Shown here piece after piece: positions 40,775-49,602 of a stretch of DNA of 64,000 bases. The translations under genes were made by a program, and so were the position numbers. The notes under the pieces were generated by a model. The model was not told where the DNA came from and did no database searches. It worked only from the letters and a program-made list of their open reading frames with translations. The DNA is from JAAUUE01 sp943370025 (lineage in GTDB: Bacteria; Cyanobacteriota; Cyanobacteriia; Cyanobacteriales; JAAUUE01), in NCBI GenBank assembly GCA_943370025.1, contig CALRPI020000001.1, positions 62,001 to 126,000 on the forward strand, in the 5' to 3' direction. Position 1 is the stretch's first letter; each line of letters starts with the position of its first letter.

Positions 40775-43700
40775 TTACCAAGGATTACCCACCAAAGTGA
40801 AAGCACTCCAATAGTAGGGATGGCTAACCCGCAGATCCCCTAATTCCTTGAGCTCCTCGGTTAGCCGAATTAATCCATTCGCCGTCACCAAGTTGCCATT
40901 CTCTAGACGAACTTCTCCCCGAATCATGGCTAACTGTGCCTGTCGTAATGCCTCTGCCTTGGTTGTTGTCACCTGTAGCTGCTGATAGAATTTAGTCATA
41001 AGTCCTAAAGTTGCCGCATCATTGACTTCCCACAAACTGGCTAGGGCAGTCCTCACCCCAGCATTAATCGCCAAGCTAGCAAACCCTAACTCGGCATCTC
41101 GATCGCCCAAGGCTGTTTGACAGGCACTGAGAACCAATAAATCCACTGGAGGATTGCCCCAATTTAGTTGACCAAGCTGATCTAAAGTTAGTCGCCGATC
41201 CCAAAGTTGAATGTAGGAATTTGATCGATCGCCCGGAGTGAAGGCGGCATGGGTAGCCAGATGAATCATCCGAAATGGTGTAGTTTGTCTTTGCTGGAGC
41301 AAGTTATCAAAGGTAAAGCGATCGTTCAAAAACTCCGAACCCTGCCATAGTTGACTCACCGTATTAACTTCCAAAGAAACCGCTGGCAAAGGACTTAAGC
41401 CAGAGCTGGTAAAAGTAGTTGCCCCCATTGCCAAAACCTGCGAACCATCGAGAGGATTATAGGTTGGAGGGGTGAGATTTAAAGAAGGCATTAAACCAAC
41501 GCTATAGCGTTCCACAATAAATCCATTGCCATCGTGCATGGCGGCGAGGGGGATCGATCGCAGTCCCGTATCCATCAAAAATACTAAATTATTAACTCCC
41601 CGTGCTTGTAATTCATCTTCTAAGGAAGCCATTAGCCATTGATATATTTGCCTAGAAGGACGCAGAAAGCCACGAGAACTTCGCACGTTAGTTACTTCTG
41701 ATCTAAACTCATTGGCGACTAGTAAAACTTGACGGCGGCTCAGTCCGGGAAATTGAACTTGAATTGGTTTTCCTTCCCCAGTAATCACAATAACTTCGAG
41801 GAAATCACTATTAGCCGCCTGCCGGTTAGCTTGCCCCGCAAGGAACGCACTATTAAAATTATTTGTGCCATTTTGAGGAGCAAAGAAAACATAAACAAGA
41901 GCAGGTGTCACCCCTGTTAGTTCAGTAATCCGTTTTAGCTTAGATTGAGTTTCTTGTAAACTATATTCACTATCTGCTTGTTGCCTAGAGAAATTGGGAT
42001 TTTGCTGGTTATTAGCCGTAATTTGAGCAGGGTTCCCATTCCCTAAATTAGTAGTTGATTGACCATTAGGCGTAACTACAGAAGGATTATCACCAGAGGG
42101 GCTAGAACCTTGTCGATCGCCATTATTTGTTGATGGGGGAGTTATACCTAAATACTGCTGAATATCACCCTGAAAAGTGCCTTCTAATCTGCTTAATCTT
42201 GCTTCTAAATCTACACTATCAAGCTCGGTTACTAGGGCTAAGGTATCTGCCAGAGATTCTCTATTGAGAGCAGAAAAATTTTCCTCGATCGATCGTTCCA
42301 CTGGAGGAGCAGGTAATTGTAACCTAGCTTGATTATCAGGACTAGGCTGAGAATTTAGTTGAGGGCTAGGTTGAGGATTTAGTTGAGGGCTAGGTTGAGG
42401 ACTTGGTACAGGAACTACTGGGGCAGGAGTAGGCAATATAGCTACTGGAGTAACAGTCGGAGGCACAAGAGGCAATGATGGCAAAGGGTTTGGCAACTCT
42501 ATCGTCGGCAAGATTTCTGGTGCTGGCGGTGTCCCCACCACTACTGGAGTCGGGGTTGCAGGAGCCGCAGGGTTGGCTAGTAATTGGAGAAGAGCCAAAT
42601 CAATAGTAGGGGTAGCTACGGGAAGAGTGGTTCTAATGCTGATATTAGTCCCATAGTTATTGATCGCAGGGGGAACAGGCACAGTAGTATTGATTAAGGT
42701 ATTTGCACCAGCCCCACTAGTGATAGCCCGAAATGTCCCATTATTAGTAGCGTTAGTAACTAAAAAAGGAGTAATAACCCCACCGCCATGAGTAATGGTA
42801 ATTGCTCCACCTCCAGCACCTCCTTGGGTAGTGATACTAGCTTGAGTAGCATCTCTCGCTGCAAAATCTCCAGTAGCGAAAAACAAATTACCCGCATTGA
42901 TAGTAACGCTTCCCCCCGTACCAGCACCCCCTGTGAGAGACTCAGCACTAATAAAATTTGCACTGATATTACCATTAAGTGCAGTTAAACCAATAGCCCC
43001 GGCATTTCCTGAGTTGCTATCAGAAAATAAATTTCCTGCGCTAATATTTCCCCCAGCAGTTAAATTAATTACCGCACCAGCATTAGAACCCGCAGTCCCA
43101 GAATCTATGTCCGCTCCAGTAGAGATAATATTGCCCCCAGCAGTTAGATTGATCGCCCCAGCAGTTCCTGTTGTCGCAGCCCGTGAAAATAACAATGTAT
43201 TTACAGTAATATTGCCCCCAGCAGTTAGAGTAATAGCTCCACCAGTTCCAGAGGCAGTAGTAGTATTTGCTCTTGCCGTAATATCTCCGCCAGCATTTAT
43301 CGTCACAGCCCCAGCAATAGCCAAAATACTACTAGAATTAATTCCTGCCAGAACAACATTGCCACTAGCAGCATTTAGATTGACTAGCCCGCCATTCCCG
43401 CTATTACTGCCAGAAGCTAAAGCCCCTGTAGTAATATTGCCCCCCGTAGAGGTTAGATTAACACTACCACCATTGCCACTAAAGCTACCAGAGTCTAAGT
43501 TTCCGATTAAAATATTACCACTAGTCGCATTCAAGGTGATATTGCCCCCATTTCTCAAGGGTGTAAGTATTGATGTCCTGAGATTTCCGGTAGTAATGTT
43601 TGCTGCCGTAATGCTTAAATCTCTACCATCAGCCCGGATATTATTTCCCGCACTATTAAATGCTCCCCCAGCCGTAAAGGAAATAGCCCCACAAATTCCC

Positions 43701-45172
43701 ACAGTACAAGGAGCAAAAGTTACTGGCGTAGTAAAGGTAATGCTATTACTAGCAGCAAGACTTATATTTGTGCTGGCAAGTATCGCAGCCAGTGCAGCAG
43801 CATCGATCGTCATATTTGCTGGCAGATCTCCTACTAAAACATTTGGTAGTAAGGCATCCCCATTTCCTGCTCCTGCTTGAATTGTAATATCTGTGGGATC
43901 AAGTAACAAACTGCCAAATAAGCCATTAGCTCCCGGTAGCTCCACTCGCCCATCAAAATCTAGATTTACCTTCCCAGATACTTCGACAAACCCACCCTGC
44001 TCTGTGGCTCCCCTGCCTGTGATCCGTCCATAAAACCCGGTGGTATCATCCGCCCAAACTATCACCCTGCCCCCTTCTCCTGTAGCTGTAGCATTGGCTC
44101 GGATCAGGGAATTTCTGTCTACCAAAGTTCTTTGAGAGTTAAACCGTAAAGCTGGGGCAATGCCTGTGTTGATCCCGCCTAAATATTCCCCACCCAGTCG
44201 CACTGTTCCCCCGCCCGTAGCTCCATTGGCATTGATCCGAGAGTTGAGGGCTGCCACTCGATCGCCCAAAACCTGCACCACCCCACCATTTCCAGTAGTA
44301 CTACTCACATCAATCCTGCCCGAAGCCACGGCTATTCCCTGCTGATTTGGTAAACTCGTTCCCGCTACCTGCACCTGTCCAGTGGGATTAACCTGAATCC
44401 CCGGTAAGTCACTGCCTGTCAGCAATGCAGGTAAATCCACAGCCCTCAGAGTTCCATCCACAGGCGGCACAATCTCCAAACTCAACACCTGTCCCGGCTG
44501 AGATAACCTGACCCGATTTGTTCCCGGCACTGCAAGTACCTGAATCTCTCCACCGGGGGCAGTTAATCTGCCTGTATTGATCGTATTTCCTGCAATTAGA
44601 CTAATATTCTGACTATTTCCTACTGCTAAATTCCCGGCATTGACAATACTTCCAGCTTGGTCAGTCGTAAAAATAAAGCTATCAGGATTCCCGATCAAAG
44701 CTGAAAAGTTATTATCCCCAAAAGCATTAAATAAATTATTCCCAAACCCAATTTGATTGGCTGTAGTAGCGGTGAAACTTGCCGGAATGTTCAGACTAGC
44801 CCCTTGCCCAAATACTATCCCGGCGGGATTCATCAAAAATAAATTAGAGTTGCCCCCGGTAACTTGCAGCAATCCATTGATCATTGAAGGATTCCCACCA
44901 TTGATCCGAGCCAGGATATTTTGAGTTTGGGGATTGCTCAAAAAGTTGGCAACCTGAGATGAATTGACATTGAAATCCCGGAAGCTATGGAAGAGATTAG
45001 CTCCGGCTTGGGTTCCTCCGGTGATATTGATCTGGTTGCCTTGGGGGTTGACTACAGTTCCTGCACCGTTGGGAGTGATCTGCGATCGCACTGCATTGAT
45101 ACTACTAAAAAAAGCCAGGCTAGCATAGAAAGACACTAGATATACCTGACGAGGGAGCTTTCGATGCGACAT
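40775..45172 (-). CDS. Filamentous-haemagglutinin-type exoprotein with CHAT protease domain
   Basis: A 1465-residue protein. A signal peptide ends near residue 30 (RSQITP). The TPS/haemagglutination domain follows at about 32-150 (GTVVNPQGNQINITGG, NLFHSFRDFNV, NLFLMNPAGIVFG), the secretion signal for a TpsB outer-membrane pore. Residues about 180-760 are glycine/asparagine-rich beta-helix repeats (GGNIT, AGAINLTAGG). A Pro-rich linker (about 860-960) and a Gln/Asn-rich stretch lead to a CHAT caspase-like protease domain at about 1140-1465, with catalytic H1308 (IHLATHAAF) and C1351 (LSACQTALG). The protein should be exported, putting a caspase-like protease outside the cell. No TpsB partner gene was seen in the window. 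Confidence 0.92.
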   Translation of the reverse strand: MSHRKLPRQVYLVSFYASLAFFSSINAVRSQITPNGAGTVVNPQGNQINITGGTQAGANLFHSFRDFNVNSSQVANFLSNPQTQNILARINGGNPSMINGLLQVTGGNSNLFLMNPAGIVFGQGASLNIPASFTATTANQIGFGNNLFNAFGDNNFSALIGNPDSFIFTTDQAGSIVNAGNLAVGNSQNISLIAGNTINTGRLTAPGGEIQVLAVPGTNRVRLSQPGQVLSLEIVPPVDGTLRAVDLPALLTGSDLPGIQVNPTGQVQVAGTSLPNQQGIAVASGRIDVSSTTGNGGVVQVLGDRVAALNSRINANGATGGGTVRLGGEYLGGINTGIAPALRFNSQRTLVDRNSLIRANATATGEGGRVIVWADDTTGFYGRITGRGATEQGGFVEVSGKVNLDFDGRVELPGANGLFGSLLLDPTDITIQAGAGNGDALLPNVLVGDLPANMTIDAAALAAILASTNISLAASNSITFTTPVTFAPCTVGICGAISFTAGGAFNSAGNNIRADGRDLSITAANITTGNLRTSILTPLRNGGNITLNATSGNILIGNLDSGSFSGNGGSVNLTSTGGNITTGALASGSNSGNGGLVNLNAASGNVVLAGINSSSILAIAGAVTINAGGDITARANTTTASGTGGAITLTAGGNITVNTLLFSRAATTGTAGAINLTAGGNIISTGADIDSGTAGSNAGAVINLTAGGNISAGNLFSDSNSGNAGAIGLTALNGNISANFISAESLTGGAGTGGSVTINAGNLFFATGDFAARDATQASITTQGGAGGGAITITHGGGVITPFLVTNATNNGTFRAITSGAGANTLINTTVPVPPAINNYGTNISIRTTLPVATPTIDLALLQLLANPAAPATPTPVVVGTPPAPEILPTIELPNPLPSLPLVPPTVTPVAILPTPAPVVPVPSPQPSPQLNPQPSPQLNSQPSPDNQARLQLPAPPVERSIEENFSALNRESLADTLALVTELDSVDLEARLSRLEGTFQGDIQQYLGITPPSTNNGDRQGSSPSGDNPSVVTPNGQSTTNLGNGNPAQITANNQQNPNFSRQQADSEYSLQETQSKLKRITELTGVTPALVYVFFAPQNGTNNFNSAFLAGQANRQAANSDFLEVIVITGEGKPIQVQFPGLSRRQVLLVANEFRSEVTNVRSSRGFLRPSRQIYQWLMASLEDELQARGVNNLVFLMDTGLRSIPLAAMHDGNGFIVERYSVGLMPSLNLTPPTYNPLDGSQVLAMGATTFTSSGLSPLPAVSLEVNTVSQLWQGSEFLNDRFTFDNLLQQRQTTPFRMIHLATHAAFTPGDRSNSYIQLWDRRLTLDQLGQLNWGNPPVDLLVLSACQTALGDRDAELGFASLAINAGVRTALASLWEVNDAATLGLMTKFYQQLQVTTTKAEALRQAQLAMIRGEVRLENGNLVTANGLIRLTEELKELGDLRVSHPYYWSAFTLVGNPW

Positions 45173-45275
45173 TACGATAGTTAGAAGTAGGTAAATATAT
45201 CTAAGTTGTACCTGATAGTAGGTTAATATCAGGATGATTACTCATTAAAAAAGTCTTATAAAGTCTTATTACGCC

Positions 45276-45911
45276 TTAACCCAATTTTTGGCCAATCTGG
45301 GGTTCGACTCCTGCTAATAGGCGCTGGATATTTGCTCGGTGTCGCCAAAATACATAGCCCCCTGCTGCAACGGCAAAAACTTGGTAGGCGAGGGGTTGCT
45401 GGGTGAAGATCATCAAGAAACCCACGGCGATCGCCCCAGCCAGAGAACTCAAAGACACAATCCGAGTCACCCCCAACACCGCTAAAAACACCCCAAAAGT
45501 CCCCAAACCCACAACCCAAGACATAGAGAGCAAAACCCCCAAGCTAGTCGCCACAGATTTCCCCCCATCGAAATTTAACCAAATAGATTTGCTATGCCCC
45601 AAAATTGCCATCAAAGCCGCCGCTGCAACTAACCACGACTGGGCAGCCAGAGGAGCGATCGGCACTGGCGGCAGGTAAAGAGTATACACAAGGGCGATCG
45701 CCACAGACCCCTTCAGAGCATCAATTATCAACACCACTACCGCCGGGACTTTGCCCAAGGTGCGTAAAACATTAGTTGCCCCCGTAGAACCAGAACCCTG
45801 CTCCCGGATATCAATCCCCTGCAAAAGTTTGCCAGCTATATATCCCGTCGGCAAAGAGCCAAGTAAATAGGCAAAAACGATCACTAGGCTACAGAGAATT
45901 AAATTACTCAT
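45276..45911 (-). CDS. plsY: Glycerol-3-phosphate acyltransferase PlsY
   Basis: A 211-residue membrane acyltransferase that makes lysophosphatidic acid from acyl-phosphate and glycerol-3-phosphate. Family motifs are YLLGSLPTGYIAGKLL (motif 1), GSGSTGATNVLRTLGK (motif 2) and SIWLNFDGGKSVATSLGVLL (motif 3), between about five membrane helices. The correct start is the ATG at 45911; a longer frame upstream reaches 46013 but would overlap the preceding gene. The ATG overlaps the previous gene's stop by eight bases (ATGAGTAA), so translation is likely coupled. Confidence 0.95.
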   Translation of the reverse strand: MSNLILCSLVIVFAYLLGSLPTGYIAGKLLQGIDIREQGSGSTGATNVLRTLGKVPAVVVLIIDALKGSVAIALVYTLYLPPVPIAPLAAQSWLVAAAALMAILGHSKSIWLNFDGGKSVATSLGVLLSMSWVVGLGTFGVFLAVLGVTRIVSLSSLAGAIAVGFLMIFTQQPLAYQVFAVAAGGYVFWRHRANIQRLLAGVEPQIGQKLG

Positions 45912-46404
45912 GGTTACTGGGGCTAGGAATATCTGTGGTCTTAAACTTGCGAGAAATTTCTTCCACATCGACCTTAGCATCGGGGACAAATTTATCGATC
46001 GGATGCTGGGCAATCGTATAGTGGTTTGGTACTAACTTCTGACCCTGAGGTTTAGTGCGCTTAAGGCGGGCTGTCAGCGTAGAAATTTCTTCTAGTACTG
46101 GTTCTGGAGAGACGTTTTCCCTAGCGGGCAGTTGACCATAGATTAGGCGTTCAAACTCATGACTAAAATGATAGGTCGGCTGGTTGCGGCGCTGCCAGCC
46201 TTGGAGGATTTGCTCCACCGATAAGCTTTTATACCTACCTTGATATAGTGCCTCCACCACTGCCATTTTCACCCAACTCAAGGAATAATCTACACACCAA
46301 TAGACCACTAGGGTTTCAATAGTGGAGAGATCGCAATCAAATCGATAGTGGTGTAACAAAGCAACCACTTCGGCAAACTCTTTCTCAGATCTCTGCTGTG
46401 TCAT
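45904..46404 (-). CDS. Conserved cyanobacterial hypothetical protein
   Basis: A 166-residue protein starting MTQQRSEKEFAEVVALLHHYRFD, with a helical N-terminal region (VVYWCVDYSLSWVKMAVVEALYQGRYKSLSVEQILQGWQRRNQP) and HEFERLIYGQLP. The polar C-terminal tail is probably unstructured. The overlap with plsY (eight bases) suggests co-translation. I recognise the type from cyanobacterial genomes but know no function. An alternative in-frame start at 46449 would add 15 residues. Confidence 0.75.
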   Translation of the reverse strand: MTQQRSEKEFAEVVALLHHYRFDCDLSTIETLVVYWCVDYSLSWVKMAVVEALYQGRYKSLSVEQILQGWQRRNQPTYHFSHEFERLIYGQLPARENVSPEPVLEEISTLTARLKRTKPQGQKLVPNHYTIAQHPIDKFVPDAKVDVEEISRKFKTTDIPSPSNHE

Positions 46405-46505
46405 GGTCAATACACTTTGCTCCAGATAGCTGTAGACAAAAAACAGCAAAAAAGACTGCTAGCAATTAATTTTACTGCTAACAATCTAACCTGAGACAAG
46501 TTTCT

Positions 46506-46634
46506 TTAGAGATCGCCGCCCCGGAATGCCAGCACAAAAATAACAACTGGCCCAGCGAGCATAATCAGTGCCACAAAAGTAAGTTGGGCAATGACTTCCC
46601 AGTTGATACCGCCTAAAGAGCTTAAAAAATCCAT
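46506..46634 (-). CDS. psb30: Photosystem II protein Psb30 (Ycf12)
   Basis: A 42-residue single-span membrane protein. After a short N-terminal extension come NWEVIAQLTFVALIMLAGP, a membrane helix and the ending VLAFRGGDL. The pattern (EVIAQLT...AGPVVI...R.G.L) is that of Psb30/Ycf12, a small subunit on the edge of the PSII core next to PsbJ/cytochrome b559. AGGAG lies six bases before the ATG. The N-terminal part differs in length from chloroplast Ycf12, as in other cyanobacteria. Confidence 0.92.
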   Translation of the reverse strand: MDFLSSLGGINWEVIAQLTFVALIMLAGPVVIFVLAFRGGDL

Positions 46635-46850
46635 TGCGTCTCCTAAAATCAGTCTTGATTAAGTTAATAGATTAAAGTATCAGAAAAAATTCCTTAATTA
46701 TTTTAGAGGGGAGCCTTAGAAGATTCTAATTAAGTTAACAAAACTATAAATAAAGTGCTGTATGTATTAAAATTATTTAGATTATAGGGTGACAATCTAA
46801 AGCTTTGTTTTGCCGATATTAAATACTGCAAGATATAGAGATGAATTTTT

Positions 46851-47201
46851 ATGGCAACTTGGCTATGTGTGCAGAATTGCGGGGCGTGTTGCCATTTGCA
46901 GCCGGACGATCGCCCAGACCTCGATCGCTACCTCGACCCAGAAGAATTGAGCCTCTACCATAGTTTAGTCGGCGTAGATGGTTGGTGTATTAACTACGAT
47001 CAACAAACTAGACAGTGCGGCATTTATGAAGAGCGCCCAAGTTTCTGTCGAGTGGGAGTAGAGACCTTTGGGAGAATGTTTGATATTGCTCCAGAGGAAT
47101 TAAATGATTTTGCGATCGACTGCTGCAATCAATGTATTGAGGATATTTATGGGGAATCCAGCCCAGAGATGAAAAGGTATCAGCAGGCGATCGAGGCTTA
47201 A
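46851..47201 (+). CDS. YkgJ-type cysteine-cluster protein
   Basis: A 116-residue protein with a Cys-rich zinc/iron-binding pattern: CVQNCGACC near the start, GWCINYDQQTRQCGIYEERPSFCR in the middle, and DCCNQCIEDI near the end. This is the YkgJ family (YkgJ/CxxCxxCC). Metal binding is inferred; function unknown. It is divergent from psb30 with a 216-base shared upstream region. Cys-cluster proteins of this kind are often adjacent to psb30 in cyanobacteria, in my recollection. Confidence 0.88.
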   Translation: MATWLCVQNCGACCHLQPDDRPDLDRYLDPEELSLYHSLVGVDGWCINYDQQTRQCGIYEERPSFCRVGVETFGRMFDIAPEELNDFAIDCCNQCIEDIYGESSPEMKRYQQAIEA

Positions 47202-47232
47202 TTATCCTAATTGATCTCAGAACTGTAAATGG

Positions 47233-47269
47233 TTGAGAAAGGCGCACCCGAAGGGTGCGCCTTTCTCAA
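47233..47269. terminator. Perfect 17-bp hairpin between converging genes
   Basis: TTGAGAAAGGCGCACCC, a three-base loop and the exact reverse complement. It lies between the convergent YkgJ-type gene and fni, and the fni stop codon lies inside the right arm. No U-tract is present on either side, but a 17-bp GC-rich stem may act as a bidirectional terminator. The ggcgcaccc core recurs at 51911 and 52006. Confidence 0.6.
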
Positions 47270-48315
47270 TAGGATTGGTCTAGCTGATTATTCTGCTGCA
47301 ACTGCATCAAGTTAGCATTGCCAGTACAAAATAGGGTGGTTCTGATTTCCGCCAGCAGGACTTCCACTAGGTCTTGGGTAGCTTGGGTAGATTCGCTGGC
47401 AGCCTTGAGAAAAGGGAGGGCTAAACCAGCCATATCTGCACCAAGGGCGATCGCCTTTGCCACTTCCAAACCGTTCCGCAAGCCTCCGGAAGCAATCAGG
47501 GGAACCGCCGAACCTTGATCATTCTTAGGAAACCGAGTTCTGATCTGCACCACACACTCTGCGGTGGGGATGCCCCAATCCCGGAAAGTTTCTCCTAATC
47601 TAGCTTGCAATGGGTTTTCTGCTCGCTCGCCTTCCACCTTCGCCCAAGAAGTTCCCCCCGCGCCTGCCACATCGATCGCCGCTACCCCCGCCTGAATTAA
47701 CTTGGCAGCGATCGCCCCAGAGATGCCATTCCCAACCTCCTTGGCAATAATTGGCACCGGTAGCTGGGCGGCTAGTTGGCTAATTTTTTCTAGCAAGGTG
47801 CGGAAATTTGTATCTCCCCTGGGCTGGATACATTCTTGGAGGGGGTTAATGTGCAGAATCAAGGCATCGGCTTCGAGGATATCCACCAGTTTGCGGCATT
47901 GATCGATCCCGTAGCCATAGTTCAGTTGCACGGCTCCCATATTGGCGAAGAGGGGAATTGTGGGGGCGATCGATCGCACCGCAAAGGAAGGAATTACATC
48001 GGAATTTTCCAAGATCACCCGCCCAGAACCCACGCCCATCGCTAGTTGGTAGGTTTCTGCCACCTCCGCCAAGCGATAATTGACTAGTTTTGCCAGTTCT
48101 GTCCCCCCGGTCATGGAGGAAATTAGCAGGGGTGCGCCCAGTTTTTTGCCTAGAAAATTCGTAGTTAGGTCAATATCCTTCAGATCTAGTTCTGGTAAAC
48201 AACAATGCTGAAAATGATAGAACTCTAAACCACTAGTATTGCGGCGACATTCAATGTCTTCTTCAAGGCAAATTCGTAGATGATCGGCTTTGCGGTTCTG
48301 GGTTTCTTGGGTCAT
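47266..48315 (-). CDS. fni: Type 2 isopentenyl-diphosphate delta-isomerase
   Basis: A 349-residue FMN-dependent isomerase (IDI-2) that interconverts IPP and DMAPP in isoprenoid synthesis. Family motifs: RKADHLRICLEEDIECR at the N-terminus, APLLISSMTGG, HINPLQECIQPRGDTNF, IAKEVGNGISGAIA, and IDVAGAGGTSWAKVE. Length is normal. Cyanobacteria typically use this type instead of IDI-1. It is 38 bases downstream of the cyclase-family gene's stop end on the same strand, so they may be co-transcribed. Confidence 0.96.
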   Translation of the reverse strand: MTQETQNRKADHLRICLEEDIECRRNTSGLEFYHFQHCCLPELDLKDIDLTTNFLGKKLGAPLLISSMTGGTELAKLVNYRLAEVAETYQLAMGVGSGRVILENSDVIPSFAVRSIAPTIPLFANMGAVQLNYGYGIDQCRKLVDILEADALILHINPLQECIQPRGDTNFRTLLEKISQLAAQLPVPIIAKEVGNGISGAIAAKLIQAGVAAIDVAGAGGTSWAKVEGERAENPLQARLGETFRDWGIPTAECVVQIRTRFPKNDQGSAVPLIASGGLRNGLEVAKAIALGADMAGLALPFLKAASESTQATQDLVEVLLAEIRTTLFCTGNANLMQLQQNNQLDQSY

Positions 48316-48353
48316 ATAGAAATGTTTTAGATGGTAGGTTGTGAGGGGCTTTA

Positions 48354-49244
48354 CTATGAGGTTTGAGCAAATGCCCGGACAGGAAATGTTCCTACACCGT
48401 GGAATTTTGGCGGCACGGCAGTAAAAGTAAAATCTGTATCAAGCAGGCTCTGGAGATTACAAAGATGCTCGACAATCAAAATTTCTGCTGCTAATAGAAT
48501 TGAATGTACTGGTCTTTCCCCATTGTCAGTATTATCAATGTTTACCGAGTCGATCGCTACTAGTTTCGCGCCACAGTTGCGGAGGTATTCCGCCGCATCC
48601 TCGGTGAGGTAGGGATGACCTTCAAAGTAGCGATCGCTATTCCAGTGTTTATCCCAGCCCGTATCCACCAAGACTGCCCGACCTCGGAGTTCTTTGTTCG
48701 TAAAATAGGTCTGATCGATCGCCCGTGTCGATCGTTGGGTTGCCCGAATCACAATACCGGGAATATTTGCCAGATTTTGTAATTCAACTTGGGCGGTGTC
48801 TTTACCATCGGCATAGCGATGAAATGGGCAATCAATATAGGTGCCAGTATTTGTGACCATTTCAATCTTGCCAATTTGAAACTCGGTTCCCGGTGCGTAG
48901 ACATTGCGGGATTGTTCTCGACTGAGATAGTCACAAACAATCGGAGCAGGTAAGCCTTTGTAGGTAATCAAGCCATGTTCAATAGTGTGGCTGAGGTCAA
49001 CAAAACTAGTTTTCTCTCTAGGAGGATCGAGCAATCGCCGCTTATGGGGTTCCGTAATAATTGACTTATTTAGGATATTTACTTCACCTACCATCAGTAA
49101 GCGCAAATCTTTGATCAAGGCATCAGTAAGCTGACGATCGGAAATATCATCGCCAGCAATATCTAAACGAAATTCTTGACCTTGCATCCCGCCTCCATTA
49201 GTAAAGGCGATTTCAAAGTCAAACTGTACACGTTTTTCTGTCAT
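48354..49244 (-). CDS. Cyclase-family (kynurenine-formamidase-like) protein
   Basis: A 296-residue protein. The first 75 residues form a small extra domain. The Cyclase-family fold starts near residue 80 (TSFVDLSHTIEHGLITYKG). The metal-site motif normally written HxGTHxDxPxH appears here as NTGTYIDCPFH, so two of the usual metal-binding His are Asn and Tyr. The Asp and last His remain. AIDSVNIDNTDNGERPVHSILL and HGVGTFPVRAFA match family positions further on. The N-terminal domain and altered motif suggest a subgroup with different metal use or reaction. Substrate unknown. Confidence 0.85.
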   Translation of the reverse strand: MTEKRVQFDFEIAFTNGGGMQGQEFRLDIAGDDISDRQLTDALIKDLRLLMVGEVNILNKSIITEPHKRRLLDPPREKTSFVDLSHTIEHGLITYKGLPAPIVCDYLSREQSRNVYAPGTEFQIGKIEMVTNTGTYIDCPFHRYADGKDTAQVELQNLANIPGIVIRATQRSTRAIDQTYFTNKELRGRAVLVDTGWDKHWNSDRYFEGHPYLTEDAAEYLRNCGAKLVAIDSVNIDNTDNGERPVHSILLAAEILIVEHLCNLQSLLDTDFTFTAVPPKFHGVGTFPVRAFAQTS

Positions 49245-49264
49245 AGGAACCCCAACTTGTTAAT

Positions 49265-49373
49265 TACAGCAGTTTGAGAGTGGACTTCGACGACCCTCAG
49301 CCCACTCTCAAACCCAACATTGATAGGACTTTCAATATTTGTAGTGTGTCTCATTTGAACACAAAGTGCTGTA
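49265..49373. mobile_element. MITE-like element, family 1 (copy C)
   Basis: A 109-bp copy nearly identical over its right 60 bases to the copies at 13317 and 30055, including terminal TACAGCAGTTTG / CAAAGTGCTGTA. The hairpin loop carries ACTTCGACGACCCTCAG. It lies 20 bases upstream of the cyclase-family start. Confidence 0.85.
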
Positions 49374-49602
49374 AAAATCGATTAGACTTCTTGTCGAACT
49401 TATGAATCACTCTACGAGGAACAAGCTACACCCTAAATCCCTCTCCCAAGAAAGGATACAGTGTAAAAACAAGTCTACTCCGACTACGTTTCAGGGTTTG
49501 ATCCCCCTAGCCGCTGCGCTAGGAAAACAGAGGAGACTTAATTCACCTCGGTTACGCTCGGTGAGCGAAGTCGAACCGATAGAGGGATTTAGGGGAATCC
49601 TC
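49374..49602. other. Remainder of the cyclase-acs gap
   Basis: With the family-1 element this is a 358-base gap. It holds a GAGGTTAC..GGTGAGCGAAGTCGAACC motif (about 49548-49581) of the dispersed type, and stretches near-repeated in the short loops at 1931. No gene or RNA was recognised. Confidence 0.5.

Noticed and set aside
42897..43880. A 327-codon plus-strand frame opposite the haemagglutinin/CHAT gene
   Set aside because: It is Pro/Val/Ala-rich and low-complexity, the antisense shadow of Gly/Asn-rich repeats. The minus-strand gene has clear domains through this part.
45276..46013. Longer plsY start at 46013
   Set aside because: The extra 34 residues overlap the preceding gene and lack family similarity; the ATG at 45911 gives the normal N-terminus.
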